Under the pieces are notes generated by a model. It was given only the letters and a program-made list of their open reading frames with translations. It did no database searches and had not been told where the DNA came from. A DNA stretch of 64,000 nucleotides from Acanthosepion esculentum (lineage: Eukaryota > Mollusca > Cephalopoda > Sepiida > Sepiidae), in assembly GCA_964036315.1 (NCBI GenBank), contig OZ038510.1, positions 80,409,349-80,473,348 of the forward strand. The letters run 5' to 3'. The first letter of the stretch is position 1. Every line of letters begins with the position of its first letter. Made by a program: the position numbers and the translations under genes. This document shows, one piece after another, positions 1 to 10,855 of the stretch.

Positions 1-137
1 TATTTTTCCAGTCCTCTCAGTTGCAGTAACCTTATTGTTAATATCGCTTAAAGTTTTCTGTTGCCACAACAGGATATGATAACACAACTGTGAAATTGAA
101 ACACCATTGTTCAGGGATCAGTCATCTTTTGTCTTTA

Positions 138-140
<3 letters not shown>

Positions 141-182
<42 letters not shown>
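141..182. repeat. (TA)n microsatellite
   Basis: About 42 bp of uninterrupted AT dinucleotide. Its translations (IYIYIY) are not genes. The next tract begins about 100 bp later. Confidence 0.97.
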
Positions 183-186
<4 letters not shown>

Positions 187-282
187 CACCATCACTTGAT
201 AAGACACTGGATGTGTCGAAACGAAATGGCTATTTTTGTAGTGATTTTATAACATATTTATGTTATAATATTTAAATAAATG

Positions 283-284
<2 letters not shown>

Positions 285-333
<49 letters not shown>
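285..333. repeat. (TA)n microsatellite
   Basis: About 49 bp of uninterrupted TA. A repeat-like stretch (334-730) begins immediately at its right edge. Confidence 0.97.
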
Positions 334-338
<5 letters not shown>

Positions 339-735
339 ACTCTCCCCTCGAACTCGACGTATGAGGGTCAGGCAGATCAGTTCCCAGAAACTGAAAGCCC
401 GACACCGACACATGAGATTTGATTATAGTGGTGAAGGCCTTGTGCAGGGCCATCCACACTTTTTGGAGGGACGAATAGAGGGACCTGGTGCAGTGAATGC
501 CACAAGGTCCCCAAACGACCCTCCGCAGGTTTTGAATTCAAAGTTGTTCTTCTCTTAGACCAGTTGCCATCCAAGGCTATAGAACCCAGTCTGTCCTGCT
601 ATTTACCCATAGTTGGAACCTAGAAGTAGAGGATTCACACCTTTCCCAAGGGTATTAGCACGTAAGTGAATGTAATGGATTCGACTGGAATTCGGACTCG
701 GCTCTCCGATTCCTCAATCCAAGCCGTTATCGATT
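334..735. mobile_element. Dispersed repeat, copy 1 (SINE-like, unclassified)
   Basis: Positions about 560-730 recur in degenerate form at 25110-25258 and 52685-52806. Shared landmarks are a gttgcca...ggctat...cagtctgtcctgctatttacccata core, a 'cctttcccaagg' block and a 'cactcgactggaattcg'-like end. That end resembles a Pol III B box (GTTCGAnnC type). The 334-560 part is not seen in the other two copies. The element is bracketed by (TA)n tracts on both sides. Its family is not identified. Confidence 0.6.
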
Positions 736-739
736 ACTC

Positions 740-742
<3 letters not shown>

Positions 743-802
<60 letters not shown>
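743..802. repeat. (TA)n microsatellite
   Basis: About 60 bp of uninterrupted TA, at the right end of a dispersed repeat copy. Confidence 0.97.
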
Positions 803-805
<3 letters not shown>

Positions 806-1585
806 ACGTTATTATAATCGGTACTTCGTATTTGAAATAGAAGCCCCATCTTTATTTAGTAAACAGTGTGTATTACGGCTATCGGCTTGCGCACTTGGGA
901 AATGATAGTGAACGTGTTTTGTTTCGAAATGTGTTTGCTAATTTTTTCACACTTTTAAAATGATATCAAAAGTTAAAATAGTGAGGTGATAAAGTCAAAA
1001 AAAAGAAAAGAAACTACAATGTTTATAAGTAAACAAATACCAGTTAAAATGTCGACGTCGAGACTTGTTGAACAATCGGCGTCACCAGCGGTAAAGGCGA
1101 TGGCAGAGGGTATTGGGTAGAGTGTGGGTAATGACGCGGTGTGTGTTCTGAGACAACTAGGACACCTGATCGCAGTCCTGTCGCACCCAGGGTATATCTG
1201 CCACCTGCACTATCTTTGCTCCATTCGTAACCTTGACGTCCCACTTTCACCCCCTGGCGCCAACAGAAGTACCTCACTTTCCGGTTACATCGTCGCACAG
1301 GCAATATACCCGTTAAAGTGACCCGATACCCTTATATCATAAAATTGATCACACGTTTATTGGACACAGTTTGTAACCAATGATAACACAGTCGGAATCT
1401 ATTGTTGATTAAGCATGTTTAATACATTTGGTTTTAAAATAAGTTTGTTTTATGCCGATTTGCATAAAGATTTTGTGGTCATGAATAATTGGAGCGGATG
1501 ATTAAAAACCAGGAATAGATTTGGGGAAAATAGACTTTAAGATGCTACAGAAAATGGCGAAAGCCTCATAAAATTCATTTTACTG
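803..1585. other. Unassigned intronic/intergenic stretch
   Basis: I see no supported gene here. The open frames near 1044-1321 on both strands lack recognisable domains and splice context. Base composition is less AT-rich around 1060-1300 than in the flanks, perhaps an old repeat. Confidence 0.4.
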
Positions 1586-2345
1586 TTGAAATGGCTAGAT
1601 GTAACCGTAAGTTCTATGCTAACAGTTTCTTAATCTGATAAGTATGTCCATGGTAATTGTTCTGATGAGCTTTCCTCTTTGGTACCTAGAATTTATGAAT
1701 TTAAGTGCAGTACTAGATTGGCAGCTAGGTCTCATCATTTTACAGTTGAAATGGCTAGATGTAACCGTAAGTTCTATGCTAACAGTTTCTTAATCTGATA
1801 AGTATGTTCATGGTAATTGTTCTGATGAGCTATAATCTTTGGTACCTAGACTTTATGAATTTAAGAGCAGTACTAGATTGGCAGCTAGGTCTCATCATTT
1901 TACAGTTGAAACGGTTAGATGTAACCATATGTTCTATTCTAAGTTTCTTTTTTCGCTCTTCTCGCTTCTTGCTTACCAATCAACTTTAATCTTCAAAAAT
2001 TTAAATGCAATGTCAATTGTTATCATCTGTCTTCTTAATTCTTGTTCTTTTATTGTCATCTCTTCTTAATAGTAGTTTTTCTCATCTTGTCTAACACTCA
2101 GTAAAACCTTGCGTCCTAGTGGCTTTATTGCCTTTGATTCTTTTAAAAATCTCTCCTTAATAGTAGTTTTTCTCATATTCTCGTCAGTAATTATTATTTC
2201 TTGTCGCAGGGCATATTCTAAAACATCATCTCAGCTTTTAACCATCAAAAATAACTCATTGCTTATCACACCTTTTCTATCTCTGAATAGTATGAGTATG
2301 TTTGTTCAACGGCATATCAACACTCTATGGGTTATTTAATGCCGA
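1586..2345 (+). mobile_element. Jockey/CR1-like LINE 3' end with internal tandem duplication
   Basis: The + strand encodes pieces of a LINE reverse-transcriptase C-terminus: VPRLYEFK, STRLAARSHHFTVE and MARCNRKFYANSF. The same text, continuing into NSLPASCF, is found on the - strand at 22428-22735. The block 'atggctagatgtaaccg' occurs at 1591 and 1751, and a diverged form at 1911, a 160-bp period over about 2.3 copies. Because 160 is not a multiple of 3, the duplication breaks the frame. A 3' tail with cttgcgtcctagtggctt follows at about 2108-2140, shared by other LINE tails here. It is a decayed fragment. Confidence 0.75.
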
Positions 2346-2680
2346 AGTTTAATTTTCTTCTGAGCAGGAGTAATTTTTCTTTTATTATTTTACAAAAATG
2401 TATTGCTGGTAATTTTTTTTTTCACTATGAAAATGTATTGCTGGTATTTTTAATATAACAATCTTGATACTTTCATAGTGCTTTGGCCCCGCTTTTGGGG
2501 ATAACTATTTGCCCATAGCTAGGACCTTAACAGGTGTTACCACCCCGGATCATGGTGAACCTGGGAACAACGGCAATTAAGAGGTGGGTCCACGCTCCTC
2601 AAATCCTCTCGATAAGAAGCCGTGCTGCCGGATGTAGTTTATCGTCTTACCCAGGACGCCCTGATCTTCATATGAAGAGT
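2290..2680 (+). repeat. Dispersed repeat, left arm of an inverted pair
   Basis: This segment, including acaggtgttaccaccccgg, gcaattaagaggtgg and gtagtttatcgtcttaccca, is matched along its length by the reverse complement of 11560-12050. The two copies lie about 9 kb apart in opposite orientation and bracket the zinc-finger exon. Family unidentified. The gtattgctggtaat motif occurs once or twice here and several times in the other copy. Confidence 0.8.
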
Positions 2681-2802
2681 GTAATTATTCACGTGATGCC
2701 TCTTTTTTTGATGGCGACTGTATCCTGTTTAAATAACCTTCCGCCATGTTGCGTTTAATTGCTTTAACCACCGAGGCACTATATTTGTGTGTAGCATCTT
2801 TT

Positions 2803-3385
2803 AGGCTTCAAACTCACAACCGACCTCAAGTGGAACACTTCTATACGGTCCATCGCTAAATGATCGGCACCCTATACCACTCCAGGAAGTACCCGACTCC
2901 TCATGCTATCCTCTACCTTTATAAGAGCCAGATCAGGCCGAGAATGGAATACGGTTGCCAGATTTGGGTGGGAGGTCTCCAGTCCTCACCTTCTAGTCTT
3001 GATAGAGTTCAAAAGCGTCTTTGGGTCATTATTGGAGAAGAATTAGTTTCCACCCTCCAATCTCTCTCCCTCACAGGCGGGATGTGGCGAGTCTCTGATT
3101 GCTCTGTCGCTCCGTCCAAGGGAAGTGCTCGGACGAACTACATTCCTTGGTTCCGCCAGGTCTGACCTTCACGGCTAGGACCCGCCATGTCACTTACCTC
3201 GTAGCAAACCACCCGCATTCTCTCCGTATTCTGTCGGTGAGAAGTACGTTCCACTCGAACAGCCTGTTCCCGTAAACCACTGCACTGTGGAAGAAACTCC
3301 CAAGAGAACAATTCTCCGATCACTTCAAACTTAACCTGTTTGTGTCTAGAGTTTACTGTTATCTTCCCCTCCTGTTCATATAAAA
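2803..3385 (+). pseudogene. Jockey/CR1-like LINE reverse transcriptase, C-terminal fragment
   Basis: The frame reads LTTDLKWNTSIRSIAK, then IGTLYHSRKY, AILYLYKSQIRPRMEYGCQI and SLDRVQKRLW, the typical region after the RT palm in Jockey/CR1-group LINEs. Homology continues past a frameshift into 3160-3360, where the text corresponds to the TARTRHVTYLV and 'LWKKLPREQFSDHFKLNLF' type end. A stop interrupts the frame near 2860, with further frameshifts after about 3080. It is 5'-truncated and dead. Confidence 0.85.
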
Positions 3386-3389
3386 TACC

Positions 3390-5425
3390 TTTTAACGTAT
3401 CACTCTACCTCGAGTGGCTCTCGGGTCTTGTACAGGGGCGAACCTTACAGTAAGCACCCCTCTAATATTCCATGCGTTTGCCGACAGCTTATCGCGGACC
3501 CTCGTACATTTTCTTCTAAATACAGTTACAATGACTTTTTATTCGACATTGCTCGACGGACAAGTGACATTTAAGAAAACCCTCGGTATGCGCATGTGTA
3601 CATGTGGGTGGGGCTGTAATTTTGAACGCTAATTTCAAGACAATTGTCACTGAAACAGGTTTGCTATGAGCCGATGTGTAAACTCGACAAGACCCCAGTC
3701 GTCAACACAGACTGTCGGGTGTAAATTGATCAGAGACCCCACCCTGTCACAGCTGCGTCCCATCAGTATTCAGTTGGTTTCATAACAATTGGATTTATCC
3801 CCCGTTTCACTGCAATATTTTATTCCTATATAAGATATTTTAGCAATAAGTAAAGTAAACAGAATGACAAAAACGCTGATTAAATTCAGATTTGTTCGTA
3901 ATTGGTGTATTTCCAAGGATAGTGGATCATATTATATGCGTACATATTCGAGAACAGGTCGACTTTCGATTTGCTAATTCTTGAATTGATAATTATTCTT
4001 GATGTTGTGAGCGCAACATTCTGGGTGATGCAGTCTTCAGCCTTTGCCAGGTGAATAGCGATTAAGCAAGCGTAGGTTAGATGCGGCACAAGGCCGCAAG
4101 TTTAAGGCCGAACTAAATGATCTATCGAGATAAGCTTACAACACGTCGAAGTGCCCCCTAAGCCAGGTGTATAATCCATAAAAAAAGACCATCTTCGGAA
4201 AAATGGTCGCTTTTACGCCAACTGGATCAGGTCCATTTCAGCAAATCATAACTCAACCTCTGTATCCAGGCGATTACAGTGCCCTCTCACAATCTATGAT
4301 ACGGTCCCCACCAAATCTATCGTATGGGGCCCTCCATTCTACTACATCTCAATTTTCATACGGTTGTATTATAAAATATTCAGGCGATTCCAAGTGATAC
4401 GATATAAGAACTGAGGATCCCTCAAACCATTTGCTGACGAAAGAAAGTAACTTTTCTTTAAATCAATATAACCTTTCTCTAATGCGCATGACCAAACTGA
4501 TATCTGACACCTCTTCACATTTTTTCACTCTCCAGCGGGGCTTTTATTTTCAACGATTGAATGACCTTTTGGTGATTTTAGCATTAAAGAGGTTAGAAAT
4601 GGCATCTTGACATTTTCCAGGGAATCATTTTGTAAAAAAAAAAATAAAAATAAAACAACCTAAGAATACACACATTTTACATAGATAAAACCCTTCTTAA
4701 GGTGTGAGTGTACTTGTGAGAACAATTCTTTAGTATTTCTTTAAAGCATTGGTTTTCAGGGATCCTACCTTCAATGAATCTGTCGGAACGTTTTCGAATC
4801 AAACGCGCAGCTCCAACTACAACTGCAATTATTTTTGTTTTCATGTGTCGCATTTTTGAGATTTCCACTTCAATATCCTTGTATTCTGATATTTTCTTTT
4901 GAAGATCTTTAAAGATACGTTACAAGAAGATACGTTACAAGCTCATCTCAATTATCATAACGTAGTATTCATATAAAATGCAAATTTTATTGCAACCTAA
5001 TTGTGTACAATAATGGATCATATGCAATATAGGTGAAAAATTCAATTAGAAAAACTGAAAATAAATACAATGTATCTAAATACAAATTAGAGACATGTCA
5101 TATCAGATCATGAGATCTTAAATAAATCAACTATGATTTGCGGTAATTTTTAACATCAACTTGAGATTTTTCTTAATAAATATTTGAATAATTTTGACAC
5201 ATTCGACATTATGGATAAAAAATATTGAATTTTATATCGTGTTCCTCGAGACTTACCATAAGCAAAACAAATTCACGGGTTTGGACAAAAGAAGACACTT
5301 GAAAGGACGTGGCAAATAGAAGAAGATTGTATTATAATATACATGCACGCACGCACGCAAGCGTATATATATTGTATACTACCCTCGTTCGCGAGGTCCC
5401 TTTTGTTCATTGCGCTAATTACTAC
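3390..5425. other. Unassigned GATA upstream intron sequence
   Basis: The stretch is AT-rich, with scattered short open frames and no recognisable domain. I looked specifically for a GATA N-finger exon (C-x2-C, LWRRD, CNACGLY) and did not find one. A short (ACGC)n run lies near 5345. Nothing else supportable. Confidence 0.5.
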
Positions 5426-5429
5426 ACTA

Positions 5430-5753
5430 CAATGGAACCTCGGTTCACGAATTTAATTCGTTCCCGAAGGCCGTTCGTAGCCCGAAATGTTCGTAAACCG
5501 AAACTATTTTTCCAGTAGGAATCAATCTAAAGAAAAAAAAGTCACAGTACAATAAAATTGGGTGGGGGGAGCACAACACAACACACGGATGTATACAACA
5601 CGGCGGTCGACTCAGAAATTATTCCTTTCGAGTTAACTCGGTTCGGCAATGTTGTTCGAGGAACGAAATTTTCGATAACCGAGCCATTTTCATCTCGAAT
5701 TTTTTGTTCGAAAACCGATTTGTTCAACATGTAAGACGTCCGAGGTTGCACTG
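5430..5753. mobile_element. pogo/Tigger-type MITE with TA target duplication
   Basis: The left end reads CAATGGAACCTCGGTTCACG and the right end, reverse complemented, CAGTGCAACCTCGG. Both are flanked by TA (5428-5429 and 5754-5755). Just inside each end, subterminal text repeats in inverted form (cgttcg...cgaaa motifs, frequent 'aaccga'). There is no transposase, so it is non-autonomous. The CAGTGnAACCTCGGTT terminus is typical of the pogo/Tigger branch of Tc1/mariner elements. Confidence 0.8.
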
Positions 5754-5759
5754 TATTGT

Positions 5760-6785
5760 ATATTTTCTCACTCTCGGTATTCTCCCGGCCACGTGTCGAA
5801 ATGTTTTTGGTAGCGAAATGTTTTGGGTTGGAATTAAAAGAGAGACGTCAATAAAGGGAATTTTAACTTACTACTTTATTAAGCACGTCGAAGTGTACAT
5901 CTTCTAGCTAGTCAGTGGGGTCAGTCTCTCACCCTCACTGGGAAGCAAGTTTCGAGAGACAAAAACCCCCCCAAAAACACGTCACTGAAATCCTTTTGTA
6001 TATCTCTCTCATTCCCAGCTTTAACCAATCAAAGTCGACTTGCTTTGTTTTGTCTTGTATCTGACCTCAAAGGTCAAAATGAAGAAGTCAGAAGAGAAAG
6101 ACAATTCTCTAAAAATGATAGTCTCCTAGACGATTATTGAATACATATTGAGGTAATTGTATGACAAAGTTTCGAAGTTTCTATGAATAAAATGGCAATT
6201 AACATCTGTGTCGCGAAGGCTAATTTGGCTTTCTGTCTGGCAATAATCCATGGATAATAGGAAAATAATATAAGCTAGCTGTTTATAATAAATGGACAAT
6301 TCCGATTTGGAATTTGATCACTTTGCTATCAGCGAACTATTACTGATAATTCTTTTTACATTTAGGTTTTTTTTTTAAAACTTTTTAAAAAACACAATTT
6401 TTCATCTTCTAATGATCGCAAGTTTTGGGATTGGTAAAAATTCCGTCTGGCACAAAACGCAAAAGCACAAAAAAATCAAAGTGGGTTGTGATGAGTAGGC
6501 AATAATGACTATCTGATTTGGTTCAACTGATCCTGAGCAGCTGCCAAAGAACCAAATATACAATCATCAAAGACATTATTCAGTGTCCTCCAACCCGTAC
6601 ACAGTTGAATGAATGCTGCTGCCAGCCATGTGCATCATTGATCGTCGAGTATTTTATTAAATTTTTGGATGGATTCCATGTTGTGATAACGAGACCAGAT
6701 TGACATAGTGGCGCTGTCAACAAAAGCATTTTTGCATGGTTTTTAAATATTATTGTTTTCGCTTCTCTCTCTCTTTACAATCACG
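5760..6785. other. Unassigned intron sequence
   Basis: No gene is apparent. A 27-bp phrase (tattgaggtaattgtatgacaaa...) at about 6147 recurs in near-identical form at about 6873, so part of this region and of 6840-7000 belong to one dispersed repeat. Otherwise nothing. Confidence 0.4.
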
Positions 6786-6786
6786 T

Positions 6787-6788
<2 letters not shown>

Positions 6789-6837
<49 letters not shown>
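6789..6837. repeat. (TA)n microsatellite
   Basis: About 49 bp of uninterrupted TA inside the GATA upstream intron. Confidence 0.97.
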
Positions 6838-6840
<3 letters not shown>

Positions 6841-7378
6841 GTAACGATATATATTTTTATATATCAAGAGCAGTATTGAGGAAATTGTATGACAAAATTT
6901 ACTTGTGGCGCGTTTCGTTCTTCAGGACTTCATCGGACTAAATTTAATTACGTTGGTACTACACATGCGCACGAACGAGGGATGCTAGTAATTTTATAAT
7001 TTTTATTATTTATATCTAACCGAATTCATTTAGTCTTTTTCTTTGCATCACTTTTTTTAAAAGTAGGTATTCCACACTGTGATATTAGAAGATCTGCCAG
7101 GAATGGTGAAATGTAAGAATCAGGGCACAAATTTACTGTAGATGACCTTGCGATTAAGGCACTCTAGACATTTACGTCGTAGTGAATTATAATGGGCTAT
7201 TCTGTTTTGATAAACAAAATACATATCAGAAACACTTCTTGGACTCAGAGAGAAAATAAATAAAAGAAAGAAAAAGGAAAGACAGAATTGTTTAACGTCT
7301 GTTTCAGTGAAATGGAAAAAGTTGTCAAATCTTTCCTTTGATTCCACTTTTTAAAATAGCGACCAGCAAATCGTTCAT

Positions 7379-7565
7379 GATTGTTATTGCAATATTTTGT
7401 TAAAAGTTGTTAAGCTCAAATATTTACCGATGCGATAGAGGAATTTCTACGGATATTTTATTGTCGTAGAACTCACCATGAGCTTATTCAATCATTAACT
7501 GAAGAATTAAGATTCATCAGAAAATTAAAATAGGAAAACCTTGAAATTTTCACGGGTCTTTCTCG
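7379..7565. repeat. Left copy of a ~187-bp direct repeat
   Basis: It is closely matched, same orientation, by 8061-8247, from gttattgcaatattttgtta to acgggtctttct. The spacing is about 682 bp. The two copies flank the snRNA-derived chimera at 7734-8031. Confidence 0.85.
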
Positions 7566-7733
7566 TCATATAATAATTGATTGTTCTTCCCTTCGTTATT
7601 GCGCACAACCATTATGCCCTGCCAATACCGCATTTGTTTTGATCGCATGGAAAGAAGAGGAAAGACACTACTTGGTTTCATTGAGGAAACGAAAGCAGGA
7701 AAGAAAGAAAGGAAGATAGAAGTGGAGAGAGAG

Positions 7734-8031
7734 AATCAGATTAAGCTGATAAGAACAGATACTACACTTGGTATCTACTTGACCCCCCACTGAGTCAGGT
7801 TGTGACACAAGTTCGGTTTTTAACGTGGGGACCCGAGTGTTTCCACCCGGGCCGCTGGACTTTGCAGGCCATAGCTGGTCTTGGTTGGTCATAGCTTGTC
7901 CAAGCTGGTCCTAGCTAGACGTAGCCGCGATACTACCAGCGCAGGGATGAATCTCTGCCAAAAGGCGATCATTAAGCGAGCGATCTGAGAACAGATACTA
8001 CACTTTGATCTTAGCTAAAAGGCCGAGAAGA
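7734..8031 (-). pseudogene. Chimeric snRNA-derived sequence (two U2 5' fragments, U4-like piece)
   Basis: Read on the - strand, 8031-7987 gives the U2 5' region: CTTCTCGGCCTTTTAGCTAA, then GATCAAAGTGTAGTATCTG. A second U2 piece at 7770-7734 reads CAAGTGTAGTATCTGTTCTT followed by ATCAGCTTAATCTGAT. The two pieces overlap in U2 coordinates. Between them, 7945-7921 reads CTGCGCTGGTAGTATCGCGG, close to the U4 5' end, and the stretch before it (cagatcgc...cgccttttggc) is faintly U5-like. U2 identity is secure, U4 fairly likely, U5 weak. No intact snRNA with its Sm site and 3' stem is present, so this is a rearranged pseudogene or an snRNA-headed SINE. Confidence 0.7.
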
Positions 8032-8060
8032 GAAGGACAAGCAGAATTATAATAGAATGA

Positions 8061-8247
8061 GTGTTATTGCAATATTTTGTTAAAGTTGTTAAGCTCAAAT
8101 ATTTAACGATGCGATAGTGGAACTTCTACGGATATTTTATTGTCATAGATCTCGCCATAAGCTGATACAAACATTAACTTGAGAATTAAGATTCATCAGA
8201 AATTGAAAATAGGAGAGCCGTTAAATTTTTACGGGTCTTTCTAGTTA
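8061..8247. repeat. Right copy of the ~187-bp direct repeat
   Basis: Partner of 7379-7565 with scattered substitutions and small indels. It lies about 260 bp upstream of the GATA zinc-finger exon. Confidence 0.85.
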
Positions 8248-8507
8248 ATGTTTACATTTTACAACGGTCAGTTTTCAATCCGTGCTTCACGATTGTCACG
8301 TGCACGAAACTCAGCGTTCCTTCAAACGGGGAGGAATTAATGTATATTTGTTTTTCGTACGAATTTCGGTTTTGTTGTTTTACATTGAGCCCTGTTTTAT
8401 TATTACTAATCAATGTACGTTATTTTATATTGGTATTTGTCAATTTCCTTTTTTCATAGACGTTACTAGCATACCAATGAGTTTTTCTCTCTGTTTACTT
8501 TTTTCAG

Positions 8508-8633
8508 TCTGCAGCCAGAAGAGCAGGAACCAGTTGTGCGAACTGCGGCACAACCACAACAACATTATGGAGACGAAACCAAAATGGCGATCCTGTATGC
8601 AATGCGTGTGGACTTTACTTCAAACTTCACAAC
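8508..8633 (+). CDS. GATA2/3: GATA transcription factor, C-terminal zinc-finger exon (internal exon)
   Basis: This 126-nt exon encodes 42 residues in phase 0 at both ends. It begins [13 protein letters not shown] and contains a complete class IV zinc finger of the form C-x2-C-x17-C-x2-C (CANC ... CNAC), with the family signatures [21 protein letters not shown] and YFKLHN. In the GATA family this finger binds WGATAR sites in DNA, in the nucleus. The 5' edge is set by a long pyrimidine tract ending in cag at 8505-8507, and the 3' edge by a consensus donor, gtaagt, at 8634. The [13 protein letters not shown] lead-in and the intron after KLHN match what I recall of vertebrate GATA2/3 exon structure. 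The upstream exons with the N-terminal finger are not in the window. The finger has no broken residue, so this looks like a functional gene. Assignment to GATA1/2/3 rather than GATA4/5/6 rests mostly on the next exon. Confidence 0.95.
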
Positions 8634-8764
8634 GTAAGTGACATTTGTTTTTTAATTATCAGATCTCTCGTAAACGATTATCTAAATTTATTCTAAAACG
8701 ACTTCTCCGAAGAAGAAAACAAAAAGATTCTAATAAATTTCAGTTTAATTCTATTGTTCTTTAT

Positions 8765-8825
8765 CGCATATTAGCTCACATGCGTCTTAGTGGCTTTTTT
8801 ACCTTGCTTCAAGTGAAATAATATA
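8765..8825 (+). mobile_element. LINE 3' tail fragment
   Basis: Contains gcgtcttagtggctttttta followed by ccttgcttcaagtgaa. This is the tail shared by the LINE ends at 2108, 13830, 15330 and, reversed, 22283, 22436 and 52297. Too short to hold coding sequence. Confidence 0.6.
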
Positions 8826-8829
8826 AAAA

Positions 8830-10180
8830 AAATCACATGATTGATTTTTTACTAAACAATAGAAATAGGAATGAAACAAAAAATTATTGTATATTTTCGA
8901 CCTGTACTACCTACTTCACGATCGTAGAATGACGACCTGGTAGATGTAACTGAAGCCAACATCAATAGGATAAAAGAAAAAAAAATGTTTGGTATAATAA
9001 GAATTGTCCATTCTCTTTGTGAGATTCCAAGTGTCATTTGCTATTTACTAATGTTAATGACAATATAGATAAATAATAAGTTTGATCCTCAGTGGGAGCT
9101 CCATAATTTCGGCCTTGTGGCGCATCTAAGGTACGCTTAATAAATTGCTAATTATACTTGTCTTATCTTTAATGGTCACCTTTCACGATATCTTATCGTT
9201 ATAAAATAGTCTGACTGGAGGAAGTAATTCCTAAAATGTGATCTATACACATTTTTACTAACTGTTTGTACTTGCCATATGGGGTTTCCTGGGTGTCTTT
9301 TTACGAGCCGTAATAGGGTAAAGACGTTAGCTTTTCTTTTTAAAAAAATAACTTACTTCAACTACGATCTCTGACGTGTGAAGGTGGATTTATTTTTTAC
9401 GTGTGTGTGTGTGTGTGTGTGTGCTGGGTCATGTGGAACGCCTACATGATTTTCTCTTAACTCAGTTTTTGGTTGCTTGTCACCAGTGTCTTTTAATGGC
9501 TTCATCCATCATGTTCATCTTCGTCTATCTTGCCACTGGAAGAGTCATGTCAGTCAGCCTTTTTACAAAAGCCCCTTTTATTTTTGTCTAAGCCGGGGAG
9601 ACGTGAACTCTGTGTGTGTGTGTGTGATTTGACAGTTTCGTTATTCTATACTCCCACGTCGAAATTTATTTTACGCAACAAATATCTTGTAACCTTCTTG
9701 TCAGTGCACTTAACCGAAAATTTCTCTATCATATATTCCCGGGATGTAATAATATTATACAATGAAGATCTCAGCTCAAAAAGCAACTGTATCTGTATAC
9801 GAAATCCATTGGTCAATCCACGTACGGGATCATAATCATTCTTCTCCAGGGCTACGTATTTGAATTCAGAGTTGTTGTTGTTCTACTAGACTGTATTTTT
9901 TCCCCTTTTTTTCCAAGATCTTAAGTTGACAAAGGCACACAATCCATTCATTAGAGAAACCAACGTTACATTAATTATACAAGATATTTAAATGTTTTCG
10001 AAACAGGAAACTGAAAAATATGAGAAATTAACTTCAGAATTACGCAGTAAACTTATTTTGTTATTAATGTAAAGCTTATGAGAATGGCAAGAGGCTCAGG
10101 TTAGTCCATAGATTAACTCCATAGATTAAGTATATTTAAGTATAAGAGTACTGAACTGTTACGTGATATCTGTCCGCGTA
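8830..10180. other. Unassigned intron sequence with (GT)n runs
   Basis: No coding feature. (GT)n runs lie at about 9401-9422 and 9611-9625. The predicted short peptides are translations of these runs and AT-rich flanks. Confidence 0.5.
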
Positions 10181-10184
10181 TATA

Positions 10185-10237
<53 letters not shown>
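10185..10237. repeat. Compound (CA)n(TA)n microsatellite
   Basis: About 22 bp of CA followed by about 31 bp of TA, directly abutting the 107-bp minisatellite on its right. Confidence 0.97.
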
Positions 10238-10240
<3 letters not shown>

Positions 10241-10712
10241 AATATGGCGACAAAGATGAGGACAATAGTCCGAATAATGTAAATAGTGTACATAATACCT
10301 CATCTCAGAAATATAGACAGATACTGAAAGGCCGAAACGTTGTGATAAATATGGCAACAAAGATGAGGACAATAGTCCGAATAATGTAAATAGTGTACAT
10401 AATACCTCATCTCAGAAATATAGACAGATACTGAAAGGCCGAAACGTTGTGATAAATATGGCAACAAAGATGAGGACAATAGTCCGAATAATGTAAATAG
10501 TGTACATAATACCTCATCTCAGAAATATAGACAGATACTGAAAGGCCGAAACGTTGTGATAAATATGGCAACAAAGATGAGGACAATAGTCCGAATAATG
10601 TAAATAGTGTACATAATACCTCATCTCAGAAATATAGACAGATACTGAAAGGCCGAAACGTTGTGATAAATATGGCAACAAAGATGAGGACAATAGTCCG
10701 AATAATGTAAAG
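10238..10712. repeat. 107-bp tandem repeat, about 4.4 copies
   Basis: The landmark atggc(g/a)acaaagatgagg recurs at 10244, 10351, 10458, 10565 and 10672, an exact 107-bp period. Copies are almost identical; the first differs by atggcgac against atggcaac. Each unit contains ggccgaaacgttgtg. The period is not a multiple of 3 and the - strand open frames across it are repeat translations. The near-perfect identity indicates recent expansion. Confidence 0.95.
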
Positions 10713-10815
10713 AGCGAAACTGTAGATGCTGAACAATTCGAATAAGATCCATACAGTATGTTGTATTGTTTAAACATTCTTTATGTTAACGGAGAGAATG
10801 AAAGCAGTTCCTTCC

Positions 10816-10855
<40 letters not shown>

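Noticed and set aside
1650..1700. Hammerhead ribozyme (ctgatgag core word)
   Set aside because: The core word is present, but the second conserved stretch (GAAA) with matching stems is not at the right place.
4203..4397. 64-codon open frame (MVAFTPTGSGPF...) as a possible GATA exon
   Set aside because: Its composition is plausible, but it lacks GATA similarity and a convincing downstream donor in frame.
1..8500. GATA N-terminal zinc-finger exon upstream
   Set aside because: I scanned for C-x2-C, LWRRD and CNACGLY-type text on the + strand and found none. The exon should lie left of the window.
8282..8641. 119-codon open frame over the zinc-finger exon
   Set aside because: It is out of frame with the GATA finger; the real coding is the exon 8508-8633 with splice sites on both sides.
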